From contig CAVZBF010000002.1 in assembly GCA_963773465.1 (NCBI GenBank), positions 1 to 64,000 on the forward strand: 64,000 nt of DNA, written 5' to 3'. The notes beneath the pieces are model-generated. The model saw only the letters and a program-made list of their open reading frames with translations. It was not told where the DNA came from and made no database searches. Shown here piece by piece: positions 47,087 to 55,880 of this stretch; within the stretch, counting starts at the first letter, position 1, and each line of letters opens with the position of its first letter. The stretch comes from VBAS01 sp963773465 (GTDB taxonomy: Bacteria > Bacteroidota > Bacteroidia > Chitinophagales > Chitinophagaceae). Made by a program: the position numbers and the translations under genes.

Positions 47087-48671
47087 TTATGAATTTCACT
47101 AGTAAAATGAAACTCAATTCCAGGGTTATTAGTTCTTTCCGTATTCAAGAACCATTCGCTTTGTGCCAGGTAAACCAGATGGCCATCTTTATCTTCGCCG
47201 ATATTTGCCTGCTTGAACCGTGTAAATCCTCCAGTTTTTTCGGATCATTACTTGTTATCCAGCAGGCTTTATAAAAAGGAAGTGTGTTGAACTGAACGGA
47301 AGCTCCATATTCATGCAACAAGCGATATTGAATCACTTCAAACTGCAATTCACCCACACAACCAATGATCTTTTTATTGCCGCCAAACTGGGTAAACAAT
47401 TGCGCCACACCTTCATCAGTTAATTGCAACAAACCTTTTTCCAGTTGCTTTGTTTTCATCGGGTCTTTATTCACCACTTCTTTAAATATCTCAGGTGAAA
47501 AAGAAGGAATGCCGGTGAAATAAAAATCTTCTCCTTCAGTAAGTGTATCACCGATCTTAAAATTACCCGTATCAAATAAACCCACCACATCACCGGGATA
47601 AGCATCTTCAATAATACTTTTTTCCCGGGCCATAAAAGAATAAGGATTGCTGAAACGAACATCTTTATCCAACCGCACATGATGATAATATTTATTTCGT
47701 TCAAACTTTCCGCTGCAGACACGCATAAAAGCGATCCGGTCGCGGTGCTTGGGATCAAGATTGGCATGGATCTTAAAAACAAAACCGCTGAGCTTTATCT
47801 TCATCCAGGGCAAACAACTCTTGCCGTAGTTTCGCGGCATTGCGGTGAAGGAGCAATGCGGATAAATGTATCAAGCATTTCTTTTACTCCAAAATTATTG
47901 ATGGCACTGCCAAAAAATACAGGTGCTACTTTTCCTGCCAGATAATCATCCACATTCAATTCGCCATGCACGCCATCTACCAATTCCACATCTTCACGCA
48001 AAGTAGCGGCATCTTTCTCTCCTATCTTTTCATCCAGCATCGCATCATTCAAATTCTTTATGGCGAACAGATCTTCATCACTTGCTTTTGTATTGGCAGT
48101 AAACAACCGTAAACTTTTATCATGCAAGATTATAAACACCTTTAAATTCTTTACCGCTGTTGATCGGCCATGTCATCGGGTGCAGCTGGATCGACAATTC
48201 TTTTTCAATTTCTTCCAGCAGGTCAAACCGGTTCTTGCCATCACGGTCCATCTTATTAATAAAAACAATCACCGGTGTATCCCGCATCCGGCATACTTCC
48301 ATCAACTTGCGGGTTTGCTCTTCTACCCCATTCACACTATCAATCACAAGTATCACACTATCCACTGCCGTCAGTGTACGATAAGTATCTTCAGCAAAAT
48401 CTTTGTGACCGGGAGTATCCAGCAGGTTGATCAGAATGTCATTGTATTCAAAGGTCATTACCGAAGTAGCAACAGAAATTCCACGTTGCCTTTCAATCTC
48501 CATAAAATCGCTGGTCGCAAATTTTTTAATCTTATTGCTTTTTACTGCACCCGCCACTTGGATAGCGCCGCCAAACAACAGGAATTTTTCTGTCAGCGTT
48601 GTTTTACCGGCATCGGGGTGACTGATGATAGCAAATGTTCTTCGTTTTTTTATTTCGTTCTGATATTTCAT
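47080..48671 (-). CDS. prfC: Peptide chain release factor 3, PrfC (three frameshifts)
   Basis: It starts at 48671 (MKYQNEIKKRRTFAIISHPD AGKTTLTE, G1 loop), with GISVATSVMTFEYNDILINL LDTPGHKDF (G3) and VIVFINKMDRDG (G4). Further pieces give ELNVDDYLAGKVAPVFFGSA, INNFGVKEMLDTFIRIAP, SGFVFKIHANLDPKHRDRIA FMRVCSG and IIGCVGELQFEVIQYRL. After a last indel near 47215 the end is SEWFLNTERTNNPGIEFHFT. Frame changes lie near 48125, 47810 and 47215. RF3 is a GTPase that recycles RF1 and RF2 from the ribosome. Length after repair is about 530 residues, as expected. Confidence 0.93.
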
Positions 48672-48676
48672 AATCC

Positions 48677-48710
48677 TGTTGCCGGTTACCGGTTACTGGT
48701 TGCCGGTTTT
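48677..48710. repeat. Tandem CCGGTTA micro-repeat before prfC
   Basis: GCCGGTTACCGGTTACTGGT continuing TGCCGGTTTT: about four imperfect units of seven to eight bases directly upstream of the prfC start. Comparable in position to the CTTGTGCC repeats before the trmN-like gene. Confidence 0.6.
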
Positions 48711-48778
48711 TTTGAGGTCGCAAAGGTAAGGTATGAGAGGGATTTTTTGTGAGCCCAACATGATTACTACTATCATTC

Positions 48779-48806
48779 CAAAAAAATAATCGGGAGGGGG
48801 TGGACA
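48779..48806 (+). repeat. Right-end fragment of the TTTGTCCACCCCC element
   Basis: AAAAAAATAATCGGGAGGGG followed by GTGGACAAA matches the right end of the full element at 50896-51104, including bases beyond it (CTACAC ... TTTTGTAAC). No left end is seen nearby, so it is a solo end. Confidence 0.6.
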
Positions 48807-48937
48807 AAAAGCTACACTAGGAACTTTTGTAACCCGTACAGATTTTTTTTAGAGAGTCTTAAATGTGATTTACATTTATATATCTTCTGAAAGATCGATT
48901 CTACCCGGATGAGAAATTGTTCATTTAAATCTCATTC

Positions 48938-50815
48938 ATGATGCAAAAGGAACCTGGATTTTTTATAAGAAAATTATCACCGGTCATTTTTTTTCTTGTA
49001 TGTATAAGCGCCGGTGCACAAAGCGAACTGAAGCGTTTCGTAGATAAGAATAATAAATGGGGTTATAAGAATGTCGCGGGCCGGATTATTGTCGCAGGAA
49101 AATATGATTATGCCGGGTATTTTTATGAAGGCAGAGGCGCTGTTGAACTAAATAAGAAATGGGGTGTTGTTGATGACAATGGCCAGGAAATAGTAAGCCC
49201 AAAATACGATAGTATCGGTCAATCTTTTATGCCTGGCTATCGCGAAGGTGTTGCTGCAGCAAAGCTGAATGGCAAATGGGGATTTATCGATAAGCAGGGT
49301 AAAGAGATAATACCAGTAAAATACCAGGCTGTTGAAAATTTTCAGCATGGATTAGCAGCAGTAAAGCAAAATAATAAATGGGGTTTTATAGATAAGGCGG
49401 GAAAAGAAATTATTGCACCAAAATACCAGGCAGCCTGGTCATTCGAGAAGGATATTTCAATTGTTCAATTAAATAATAAGTGGGGCGCAATCGATAAAAC
49501 CGGTAAGGAAGTAATTACTCTAAAATATGATGCGCTTGACTTTGCAAACCAGATTGGATTCACGTTAAGCTGGCTCAGGGCTAAATTAAATGGCAAGTGG
49601 GGATTTGTATACCTGGACGGGTTCGTCGTTGTTCCTATTATATACGACGAGCTTAAAGAATACACAATGAAATTTGATGATGGAAAGAATGATTCAACGA
49701 CCCATGACCGGATTGGTGATTATGTAAACGATGTAGAAATGGTTAAGTTAAATGGTAAATGGGGAGCTATTGATTACTATGGTGAAGAAATGATTCCTAT
49801 AAAATACCAGGACATTAAAAATGAAGACAGTTACGAACTTTTATTGAAAGGATGGTTCCGGGTAAAGTTTAATAATAAATGGGGCCTCGTCGATACGTTG
49901 GGACGAGAGTTGATCGCTCCGCAATTTGCAAGTGCAGATTTCAAATACGATACAACTGCAGTGAATAAAATAGCGGCATCCTATAAAACAACCGCTCCTG
50001 ATAAAGCAACTGTTTCTGGTAAAACAACTGTTTCTAAAAATAGCCCGGCCTCAGGCCCGCAAGCAAAACAAACAAACCTTGTAACTCCGCCTCTCACCAT
50101 GAAAGGTATTGTTGATCCTGCAATAGTCGGTACCTGGAAATATCACAACGACGCTATGAACTTTAATGGCTTCTATATTTTCAGAAACGATGGCACCTAT
50201 GATTATTATTCTGACATGATCACTCCCAATCCTCCTGCACCGAGTCATAAAAATTTCTGGAGAGCCGATGGCGAAGACATGGAATTTATCGTAGATGGCA
50301 AGAACGAAGTGATCAGGCAAAAGGTGTTAAGAAGAAATGATCCCAAAACAAACCGGCCGGCTCTTTTAATTCCATGGAATAGCGCTGAAGAATACAGAAC
50401 ATATTTTCCGACACAGGCCCATGATCTTTGGCCTTCGGGTACAACGTCTCAAAAAACAAATGAAGTAAAAAATAATACTGTAGCCACGGTAAAACTTGTG
50501 GAACCACCTGTCCGGTTAAATGGAAATGTTGACGTCAGTATTGCTGGCGTGTGGAAAGGAACACTAAATAAAATAGATTACTATCTTGATATAAAAGCTG
50601 ACGGTACTTATACAACCTATTCATCCAGCAACACAAAACCATCAAAATGTTATTGGAGGATCAATGGAGATTTTATTGAAACATTTTGTGAAGGGATGAA
50701 GCAAGCCAGCAAGTTTGCATTTAGAAAAGTAAATGATCTTAAAACAGGTAAACCAACCATCACCTTTGATGGCTTTGCTTATTTTCCTGAATCCGAAAAA
50801 GAGATGTGGAAATAA
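48938..50815 (+). CDS. WG-repeat protein with two C-terminal lipocalin-like modules
   Basis: A 625-residue secreted protein with signal peptide (LSPVIFFLVCISAGAQ). Residues about 28-345 hold eight or so WG repeats (for example LNGKWGFIDKQGKEIIPVKY and QNNKWGFIDKAGKEIIAPKY), a beta-rich repeat fold of unknown function. A Thr/Lys/Ser-rich linker follows (about 345-380, with TTAPDKATVSGKTTVSK). Two related modules come at about 384-470 (GTWKYHNDAMNFNGFYIFRN DGTYDYY) and 523-625 (GVWKGTLNKIDYYLDIKADG TYTTY), each a short beta-barrel-like unit. No T9SS domain. Located upstream of a MITE-like element. Confidence 0.85.
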   Translation: MMQKEPGFFIRKLSPVIFFLVCISAGAQSELKRFVDKNNKWGYKNVAGRIIVAGKYDYAGYFYEGRGAVELNKKWGVVDDNGQEIVSPKYDSIGQSFMPGYREGVAAAKLNGKWGFIDKQGKEIIPVKYQAVENFQHGLAAVKQNNKWGFIDKAGKEIIAPKYQAAWSFEKDISIVQLNNKWGAIDKTGKEVITLKYDALDFANQIGFTLSWLRAKLNGKWGFVYLDGFVVVPIIYDELKEYTMKFDDGKNDSTTHDRIGDYVNDVEMVKLNGKWGAIDYYGEEMIPIKYQDIKNEDSYELLLKGWFRVKFNNKWGLVDTLGRELIAPQFASADFKYDTTAVNKIAASYKTTAPDKATVSGKTTVSKNSPASGPQAKQTNLVTPPLTMKGIVDPAIVGTWKYHNDAMNFNGFYIFRNDGTYDYYSDMITPNPPAPSHKNFWRADGEDMEFIVDGKNEVIRQKVLRRNDPKTNRPALLIPWNSAEEYRTYFPTQAHDLWPSGTTSQKTNEVKNNTVATVKLVEPPVRLNGNVDVSIAGVWKGTLNKIDYYLDIKADGTYTTYSSSNTKPSKCYWRINGDFIETFCEGMKQASKFAFRKVNDLKTGKPTITFDGFAYFPESEKEMWK

Positions 50816-51148
50816 GAATTTTATGTAGCCAGTTCGTGGACTACAATTAAACGTCTGTTGCGTCGCACACTTGTACGTTCTTATCGCTATTCGGCTTTGT
50901 CCACCCCCACTTGAAACTTGTTTATAATTTAACCCACTTCCCCCGCCAGCGGGGGACAATGAGCAGTCTTTATTATTTGTATGGCACAAAAGAAAACACT
51001 TGGATTGGCATTTACCCGTGGTCGAACAAAGTTATGCGCATTCTCCCCCGCTGGCGGGGGCCGGATATACAATCTAAAAAAATAATCGAGAGGGGGTGGA
51101 CAAAAACTCCACAATTAATTTTTGTAACTTGAAGAGAGATTAAGCACG
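50816..51148. repeat. MITE-like element with TTTGTCCACCCCC terminal inverted repeats (full copy, 50896-51104) and flanks
   Basis: TTTGTCCACCCCC at 50896-50908 faces GGGGGTGGACAAA at 51092-51104, enclosing 209 bases. Inside are two small hairpins, CCCCCGC CA GCGGGGG (50940-50955) and CCCCCGC TG GCGGGGG (51045-51060), close to each end. The outer left flank GTTGCGTCGCACACTTGTACG also recurs beside other copies (about 52360 and 62065). There is no room for a transposase, so movement would need a helper encoded elsewhere. Confidence 0.75.
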
Positions 51149-52105
51149 ATGAATCATCTTTTAACCAGAATTCTTCAATTCATTTTCCTATTTTCATTTC
51201 TTGCTTTTATTTCTTGTAGCCCTGATGAGGAAGTTAATATTGTTTATCCTGAGGGCGGATATAAGTATCCGGACCAGGTTGCAAATAAAGACACCGCATT
51301 TTGCTATTATCCATTGAAAGATTCCATGTCAACCAGAGACTCTTTTTTATATGCAACTTCCAACTATTTCTTCAACTTTTTTGAAGAACATAACTTAAGT
51401 CTTAAGCCGGAGAACAAAACAATTTTTCGACTGATCTATTCAGATATGCGAGGTTCATCCATAATTACACTAACTCCTGATCAAATAATTGTAAAAAAGA
51501 AAACAAAAGGATGGGGAGATCGTATTTATGATACAACCAGACTAACACAAAGAGAAAGGTTTCATCTCGATATACTTCAATGGTTTTTTCCTTTAAATGA
51601 TACCAGCTATAAACAGCGGAAAAGAACCTATTTCGACTCCTTGTCTAAATCTGATCCTGAATTGCTTGACGCGAACTATTATAAATATCTTATTGAGAAA
51701 TCGGCTTATTACGGTCCGGAAAAATTTGAATACTCGTTAAAAAAAATCCCGATTCAGAAAAAAAACTTTATACACCTGGTTGATCTTATAAATAAATCGG
51801 GTTACTGGCAATTGCCATTTGACAATTGGTGTCCAAATATTCCTAACGATGCAGGCGGATTTACTCTTGAAGCAAATACTCCGGGGAAATACAACGTGGT
51901 AAGTACTCCCAGCTGTCCGGATGATTCTACAAAATATGTCAAGGCATGTCAGGAAATAATCAAGTATGCAAAAATGGACAAAGAAATCCGTTTGATATGG
52001 GATGGATCCACTACTACAGATGAACCAATAAAAGTAAAGGAGCTTACACTTGAAGAGCTTAAGGAAGAACCAGCGCCAAAACCCAAAAAGAAAAAAGCCA
52101 AATAG
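51149..52105 (+). CDS. Lipoprotein of unknown function
   Basis: A 318-residue protein with lipoprotein signal IFLFSFLAFISC (Cys at about residue 25). The mature part has charged, alpha/beta character (FRLIYSDMRGSSIITLTPDQ, INKSGYWQLPFDNWCPNIPN) and a lysine-rich C terminus (EEPAPKPKKKKAK). I recognise no family. It is enclosed by two copies of the same MITE-like element, which may carry or separate its promoter. Confidence 0.75.
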   Translation: MNHLLTRILQFIFLFSFLAFISCSPDEEVNIVYPEGGYKYPDQVANKDTAFCYYPLKDSMSTRDSFLYATSNYFFNFFEEHNLSLKPENKTIFRLIYSDMRGSSIITLTPDQIIVKKKTKGWGDRIYDTTRLTQRERFHLDILQWFFPLNDTSYKQRKRTYFDSLSKSDPELLDANYYKYLIEKSAYYGPEKFEYSLKKIPIQKKNFIHLVDLINKSGYWQLPFDNWCPNIPNDAGGFTLEANTPGKYNVVSTPSCPDDSTKYVKACQEIIKYAKMDKEIRLIWDGSTTTDEPIKVKELTLEELKEEPAPKPKKKKAK

Positions 52106-52475
52106 AATATAACAGCGGTTTCATTGATCCACCCCCATTTGAAAAATAATTATAATGGAAGTACTCCCCCCGTCAGCGGGGGACAATGAACACTCTTAAT
52201 TTATAATGCGTAAAAGAACACACTTGAGTTGGCACTACTTCATGTTCGAATAAAGTGATGCACATTATCCCTCCCGATAGCTATCGGGAGGCCGCATGTA
52301 CAACTTAAAAAAATAATCAAGAGGGGGTGGACAACGCTGAATAGAATTACCGAACGTACAAGAGTGCGACGCAACGAAAGCCCAATCGGAGTTACCAAAG
52401 CCGGTTACATAATAATTGTCCTCGTTGCTCCCACTAGTCAAAAAATAATCCAACAAATCCCGGTTCTGATTACTT
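52106..52475. repeat. MITE-like element, second copy (about 52128-52334) and flank
   Basis: TCCACCCCCATTTGAA at 52130 on the left and AATCAAGAGGGGGTGGACAA ending at 52334 on the right match the ends of the 50896-51104 element. The left internal hairpin is TCCCCCCGTCAGCGGGGGA; the right one has been replaced by TCCCGATAGCTATCGGGA, itself a repeat found elsewhere. To the right, the outer flank CGAACGTACAAGAGTGCGAC GCAACGAAAG is the reverse complement of the left flank of copy 1. The rest, up to 52475, holds nothing recognisable. Confidence 0.7.
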
Positions 52476-53732
52476 TTGCTTATGCGCCGCACAATAGAGA
52501 TTGTTTTTAGCAGCCTCAAAATGGCAATCCAGGAGTTATGGAAAAATAAACTTCGCACTTTTCTTTCTCTCTTCGGTATCACGATCGGTATCTTCTGCAT
52601 CATTGGCGTGATGGCAACGCTTGGCAGTCTTGAGCACAATATTCAAAACGAAATAAAGTCTTTTGGCACCAATACCATTTATGTTGACAAATGGGATTAT
52701 AGCCAGGGTGGCGACGGTCAGTATCCCTGGTGGAAATATATCAAACGGCCATCACCAAAATTTGAGCAGCTTGAACAAATAATGCAAAGAACCCCAAGCG
52801 CCAAATATGCAGCTTTTAAGATTGATCGCAGGGCGGATGTAGAATATGAGGATAATGCACTGAAGTCTGTAATCCTTTACGGCTTTAGTGATGATTTCCA
52901 TAATATACAAAGTGTAGACATAAGATATGGCAGGTACATATCTCCGGCAGAATTTCAGCAAGGGAGTAATGCCGTGGTAGTTGGTAATGAAATTGCCGAA
53001 CAGCTTTTTGTTAACGCGGAAAGAGCAGTTGGAAAAATTGTTTCTGCAAAAGGAAAGAAATTGATTATTGTAGGAATTATAAAGAAACAGGGAAATCAAA
53101 TGCTTGGTGGCTGGCAATTGGACCAGGCCGTGATAATGCCATACCGCTTTGCCCGTACCATTATGGACGAAAGATATTCTGAACCATTGATCCTTGTGCA
53201 GGGATTGGATAATGTGACGAATATAACGTTGAAAGATGATCTGAAAGGTGCCATGCGGGGGATCAATAAGCTAAGCCCCACACAGGAAGATAATTTTTCA
53301 TTGAATGATGTTAATGAATGGAGCAAGGCATTCGAGCAAGCCTTTTCAGGGATCAATATGGGTGGAATGATCATTGGTGGTATTAGCCTGATCGTAGGTT
53401 TGTTTGGCGTTGCCAATATTATGTTTGTAAGTGTGAAAGAACGTACCAGCCAGATCGGTTTGAAAAAAGCTATTGGCGCCAAGAGCCGTATCATACTTAC
53501 AGAGTTTTTATTGGAAGCTGCATTCCTTTGCCTTATTGGTGGGTTGATTGGACTGGCACTTGTATTTGGCCTGACAAAAATTCTATCCGGCGCATTTAAT
53601 TTCCCCATTTATATTTCTACTTCAAATCTTATCTGGGCAATTGGCATTTGTTTTTTTGTAGGTATACTGGCGGGTATCATTCCTGCAATGATGGCTGCAA
53701 GATTGAACCCGGTGGTGGCGATAAGGAAGTAA
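52476..53732 (+). CDS. MacB-like ABC transporter permease
   Basis: A 418-residue protein with one N-terminal span (LRTFLSLFGITIGIFCIIGV), a large periplasmic MacB domain (about 50-285: SFGTNTIYVDKWDYSQGGDG, DIRYGRYISPAEFQQGSNAV VVG, GKIVSAKGKKLIIVGIIKKQ) and three C-terminal spans with the FtsX signature (IMFVSVKERTSQIGLKKAIG AKSR). Such permeases pair with a LolD/MacB ATPase to move lipoproteins, peptides or antibiotics from the periplasm. No ATPase gene adjoins it, so it must borrow one encoded elsewhere. MLM at the start leaves the first residue open. Confidence 0.9.
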   Translation: MLMRRTIEIVFSSLKMAIQELWKNKLRTFLSLFGITIGIFCIIGVMATLGSLEHNIQNEIKSFGTNTIYVDKWDYSQGGDGQYPWWKYIKRPSPKFEQLEQIMQRTPSAKYAAFKIDRRADVEYEDNALKSVILYGFSDDFHNIQSVDIRYGRYISPAEFQQGSNAVVVGNEIAEQLFVNAERAVGKIVSAKGKKLIIVGIIKKQGNQMLGGWQLDQAVIMPYRFARTIMDERYSEPLILVQGLDNVTNITLKDDLKGAMRGINKLSPTQEDNFSLNDVNEWSKAFEQAFSGINMGGMIIGGISLIVGLFGVANIMFVSVKERTSQIGLKKAIGAKSRIILTEFLLEAAFLCLIGGLIGLALVFGLTKILSGAFNFPIYISTSNLIWAIGICFFVGILAGIIPAMMAARLNPVVAIRK

Positions 53733-53734
53733 AC

Positions 53735-53775
53735 AACCCCGCCCAACCCCTGCCCCCCTGAAGGGGAGACTTAGG
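53735..53775. repeat. GC-rich repeat upstream of tsaD (copy A of an inverted pair)
   Basis: CCGCCCAACCCCTGCCCCCC TGAAGGGGAGACTTAG is close to the reverse complement of CTAAGTTCGCCCTTTAGGGG GACAGGGGGCGTTGGG at 53885-53923, which lies inside the tsaD reading frame. Confidence 0.65.
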
Positions 53776-53855
53776 TCGTAACATTCTTGCCTTTTAAAAT
53801 TCTCATAGCTAAAGAAAATGCAGTGAAACTATCTTTACATTTCGCTTTATAAGAA

Positions 53856-55002
53856 ATGTCACAAATTCAGAATGAAAATAGCGATCTAAGTTCGCCCTTT
53901 AGGGGGACAGGGGGCGTTGGGACAGGAGGTGGTTGTATTCTAGCAATTGAAAGCAGTTGTGATGAGACTTCTGCTGCGGTTTGCCGCGATGGAAAAATAT
54001 TATCAAACATTATTGCCGGGCAAAAAGTGCATGAACAATATGGTGGCGTCGTACCCGAGCTTGCATCAAGAGCACATATGCAAAATATTATTCCTGTAGT
54101 TGAACAAGCATTAAAAATCGCCAGCATAAATCTGAAATCTGATCCCGATAACTATCGGGACGTAAATCTAAAATCATTAGATGCGATTGCATTTACTCAA
54201 TCACCTGGGTTGATCGGTTCATTGCTGGTGGGAAGCCAGTTTGCAAAATCATTAGCCTTGTCATTAAACAAACCATTGATCGCTGTACATCACATGCAGG
54301 CACATGTGCTCGCAAACCTGATCGATGATCCGAAACCTGCTTTTCCATTTTTATGCTTAACAGTTAGTGGTGGTCATACACAAATAGTATTGTGTGAATC
54401 ACCGGCAAAAATGAAAGTGATCGGTGAAACAATTGATGATGCAGCAGGCGAAGCATTTGATAAAACTGCAAAGTTGCTTGGCCTTCCCTATCCCGGCGGT
54501 CCATTGATCGATAAATATGCAAGTAATGGTGACCCGAACAGGTTTCAATTCCCGGAGCCACAAATACCCGGACTTGATTTCAGTTTCAGCGGGCTGAAAA
54601 CTTCTATTCTTTATTTTTTACAAAATGCCGGTAAGAGCCATGTTTATAAAGAAGAATTCTTAGCAACAGATGCAGCGGAAAAAATTTATTCAGGAAAATC
54701 GTAATGATCTCTGTGCATCGGTACAGCGGCGAATTGTTTCTATTTTATTAAATAAATTAAAGAAGGCATCTATAGAAACCGGTATAAAAGATATTTGCAT
54801 TGCCGGTGGTGTTTCCGCCAATAGTGGCTTACGAAGATCATTTGAAGAAATGGGTAAGCAATATAATTGGAACACTTTTATTCCTGCTTTTCAATATTGC
54901 ACAGATAATGCAGGCATGATCGCCATTACTGGTTATTATAAATTTCTCGAAGGTCAATTCAATGATCTTGGGGTGACTGCTTCTGCAAGATCTGAATGGT
55001 AA
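53856..55002 (+). CDS. tsaD: tRNA N6-adenosine threonylcarbamoyltransferase TsaD (one frameshift, repeat-derived insertions)
   Basis: The conserved protein begins ILAIESSCDETSAAVCRDGK and has GGVVPELASRAHMQNI, QSPGLIGSLLVGSQFAKSLA, the metal site LIAVHHMQAHVLAN, CLTVSGGHTQIVL and, after an indel near 54680, FIQENRNDLCASVQRRIVSI, DICIAGGVSANSGLR and YCTDNAGMIAITGYYKF. It joins a threonylcarbamoyl group to A37 of ANN-decoding tRNAs. Two stretches are foreign to the family: the N-terminal SSPFRGTGGVGTGGG, encoded by a GC-rich repeat (about 53885-53932), and SDPDNYRD, encoded by a TCCCGATA/TATCGGGA palindrome (54143-54160). Translation could alternatively start just before ILAIESS if a non-ATG codon is used. 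Confidence 0.93.
54143..54160. repeat. CCCGATA/TATCGGG palindrome inside tsaD
   Basis: TCCCGATA AC TATCGGGA, an eight-base stem with two-base loop. The same palindrome, with loop GC, sits in the element at 52267-52292, and degenerate forms occur near 57107 and 61950. Confidence 0.75.
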
Positions 55003-55009
55003 AGAGTAA

Positions 55010-55106
55010 GGCACAAGGTACAAGGTTCAAGAGAGATGTGCCGATGACTTGTGCCTTGTGCCTTGTACCTTGTGCCTTGTACCTTCCACTTTGTACCTTG
55101 TGCCTT
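55010..55106. repeat. Tandem CTTGTGCC/TTGTACC micro-repeat before the trmN-like gene
   Basis: From 55048 onward CTTGTGCCTTGTGCCTTGTA CCTTGTGCCTTGTACC and further variants run to the start codon at 55108. An inverted arm (AAGGCACAAGGTACAAGG, 55008-55026) precedes them, so the tract can fold into a long imperfect hairpin. Confidence 0.75.
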
Positions 55107-55107
55107 T

Positions 55108-55845
55108 ATGTCAAATTCCTATTTTCAATTCAAACAATTCATCATTCACCAGGATCGTTGTGCTATGAAGGTAACGACAGATGCTTGTTTGTTTGGAGCA
55201 TGGGTGGCCAATGAAATTAATAATGAACAATTAATAATTAATAATTTATTAGATATCGGCACTGGTACCGGCTTGTTAGCACTTATGCTGGCACAAAAAA
55301 TTGATGGGGACATTGATTGTGTCGAAATCGATAACCAGGCAGCAAAACAAGCACAGGAAAATGCCGATGCATCACCATGGAAAGAAAGAATCGTTGTAAT
55401 GCCAGGTGATGCAAAGGATATGGTAGCAACATTTTGTAAACAATATGATATCATTGTCAGCAACCCTCCTTTTTATGAAAATGAATTGAAATCAGAAGAT
55501 GATCTGAAAAACCTCGCTCATCATAGTAAGAAACTTACACTGAATGATGTAATATCAATTGTAGCAGATCATTTAAATCCTGACGGTCATTTCTTTTTAT
55601 TATTACCTTATAAAAGAAATGAAGAGATAAGAAATCTTTTTAGAGATCACCAGCTTCATATTTCAAGAATTGTTTTTGTCAGGCAGTCTGTAAATCATGA
55701 TTATTTCCGGATCATGATAAAAGGAAAATTAAAAAATGAACCCGGATATGAAACAGAAATAGAAGAAATGTCAATTTGGAATGAGCAACAACAATACACA
55801 AATGAATTTGTAAGCCTGCTAAAAGATTATTACCTCTACCTCTAA
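55108..55845 (+). CDS. tRNA1(Val) adenine-37 N6-methyltransferase, TrmN6/YfiC-like
   Basis: A 245-residue protein starting MSNSYFQFKQFIIHQDRCAM at 55108; a longer frame from 55051 only translates the tandem repeat and is rejected. KVTTDACLFGAW is the TrmN6 substrate motif, LDIGTGTGLLALMLAQ the SAM loop and IIVSNPPFYENEL the NPPF/Y catalytic motif of N6-adenine methyltransferases. Between GAWVAN and LLDIGTG there is EINNEQLIINN, encoded by GAACAATTAATAATTAATAA, a piece of the same AT-rich repeat found in the spacers. The AT-rich tract also follows the stop. Confidence 0.88.
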   Translation: MSNSYFQFKQFIIHQDRCAMKVTTDACLFGAWVANEINNEQLIINNLLDIGTGTGLLALMLAQKIDGDIDCVEIDNQAAKQAQENADASPWKERIVVMPGDAKDMVATFCKQYDIIVSNPPFYENELKSEDDLKNLAHHSKKLTLNDVISIVADHLNPDGHFFLLLPYKRNEEIRNLFRDHQLHISRIVFVRQSVNHDYFRIMIKGKLKNEPGYETEIEEMSIWNEQQQYTNEFVSLLKDYYLYL

Positions 55846-55880
55846 TAATCAATAATCAATAATTAATAATTATTGATTAT
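55843..55880. repeat. AT-rich AATAATCAATAATT tract
   Basis: AATAATCAATAATCAATAAT and TAATAATTATTGATTATT between converging genes form an inverted repeat of the family described at 29188-29302; probably also serves as terminator. Confidence 0.65.

Noticed and set aside
55051..55107. Extended start of the trmN-like protein
   Set aside because: The extra residues only translate the CTTGTGCC tandem repeat (Cys/Leu/Pro-rich) and are not family-like.
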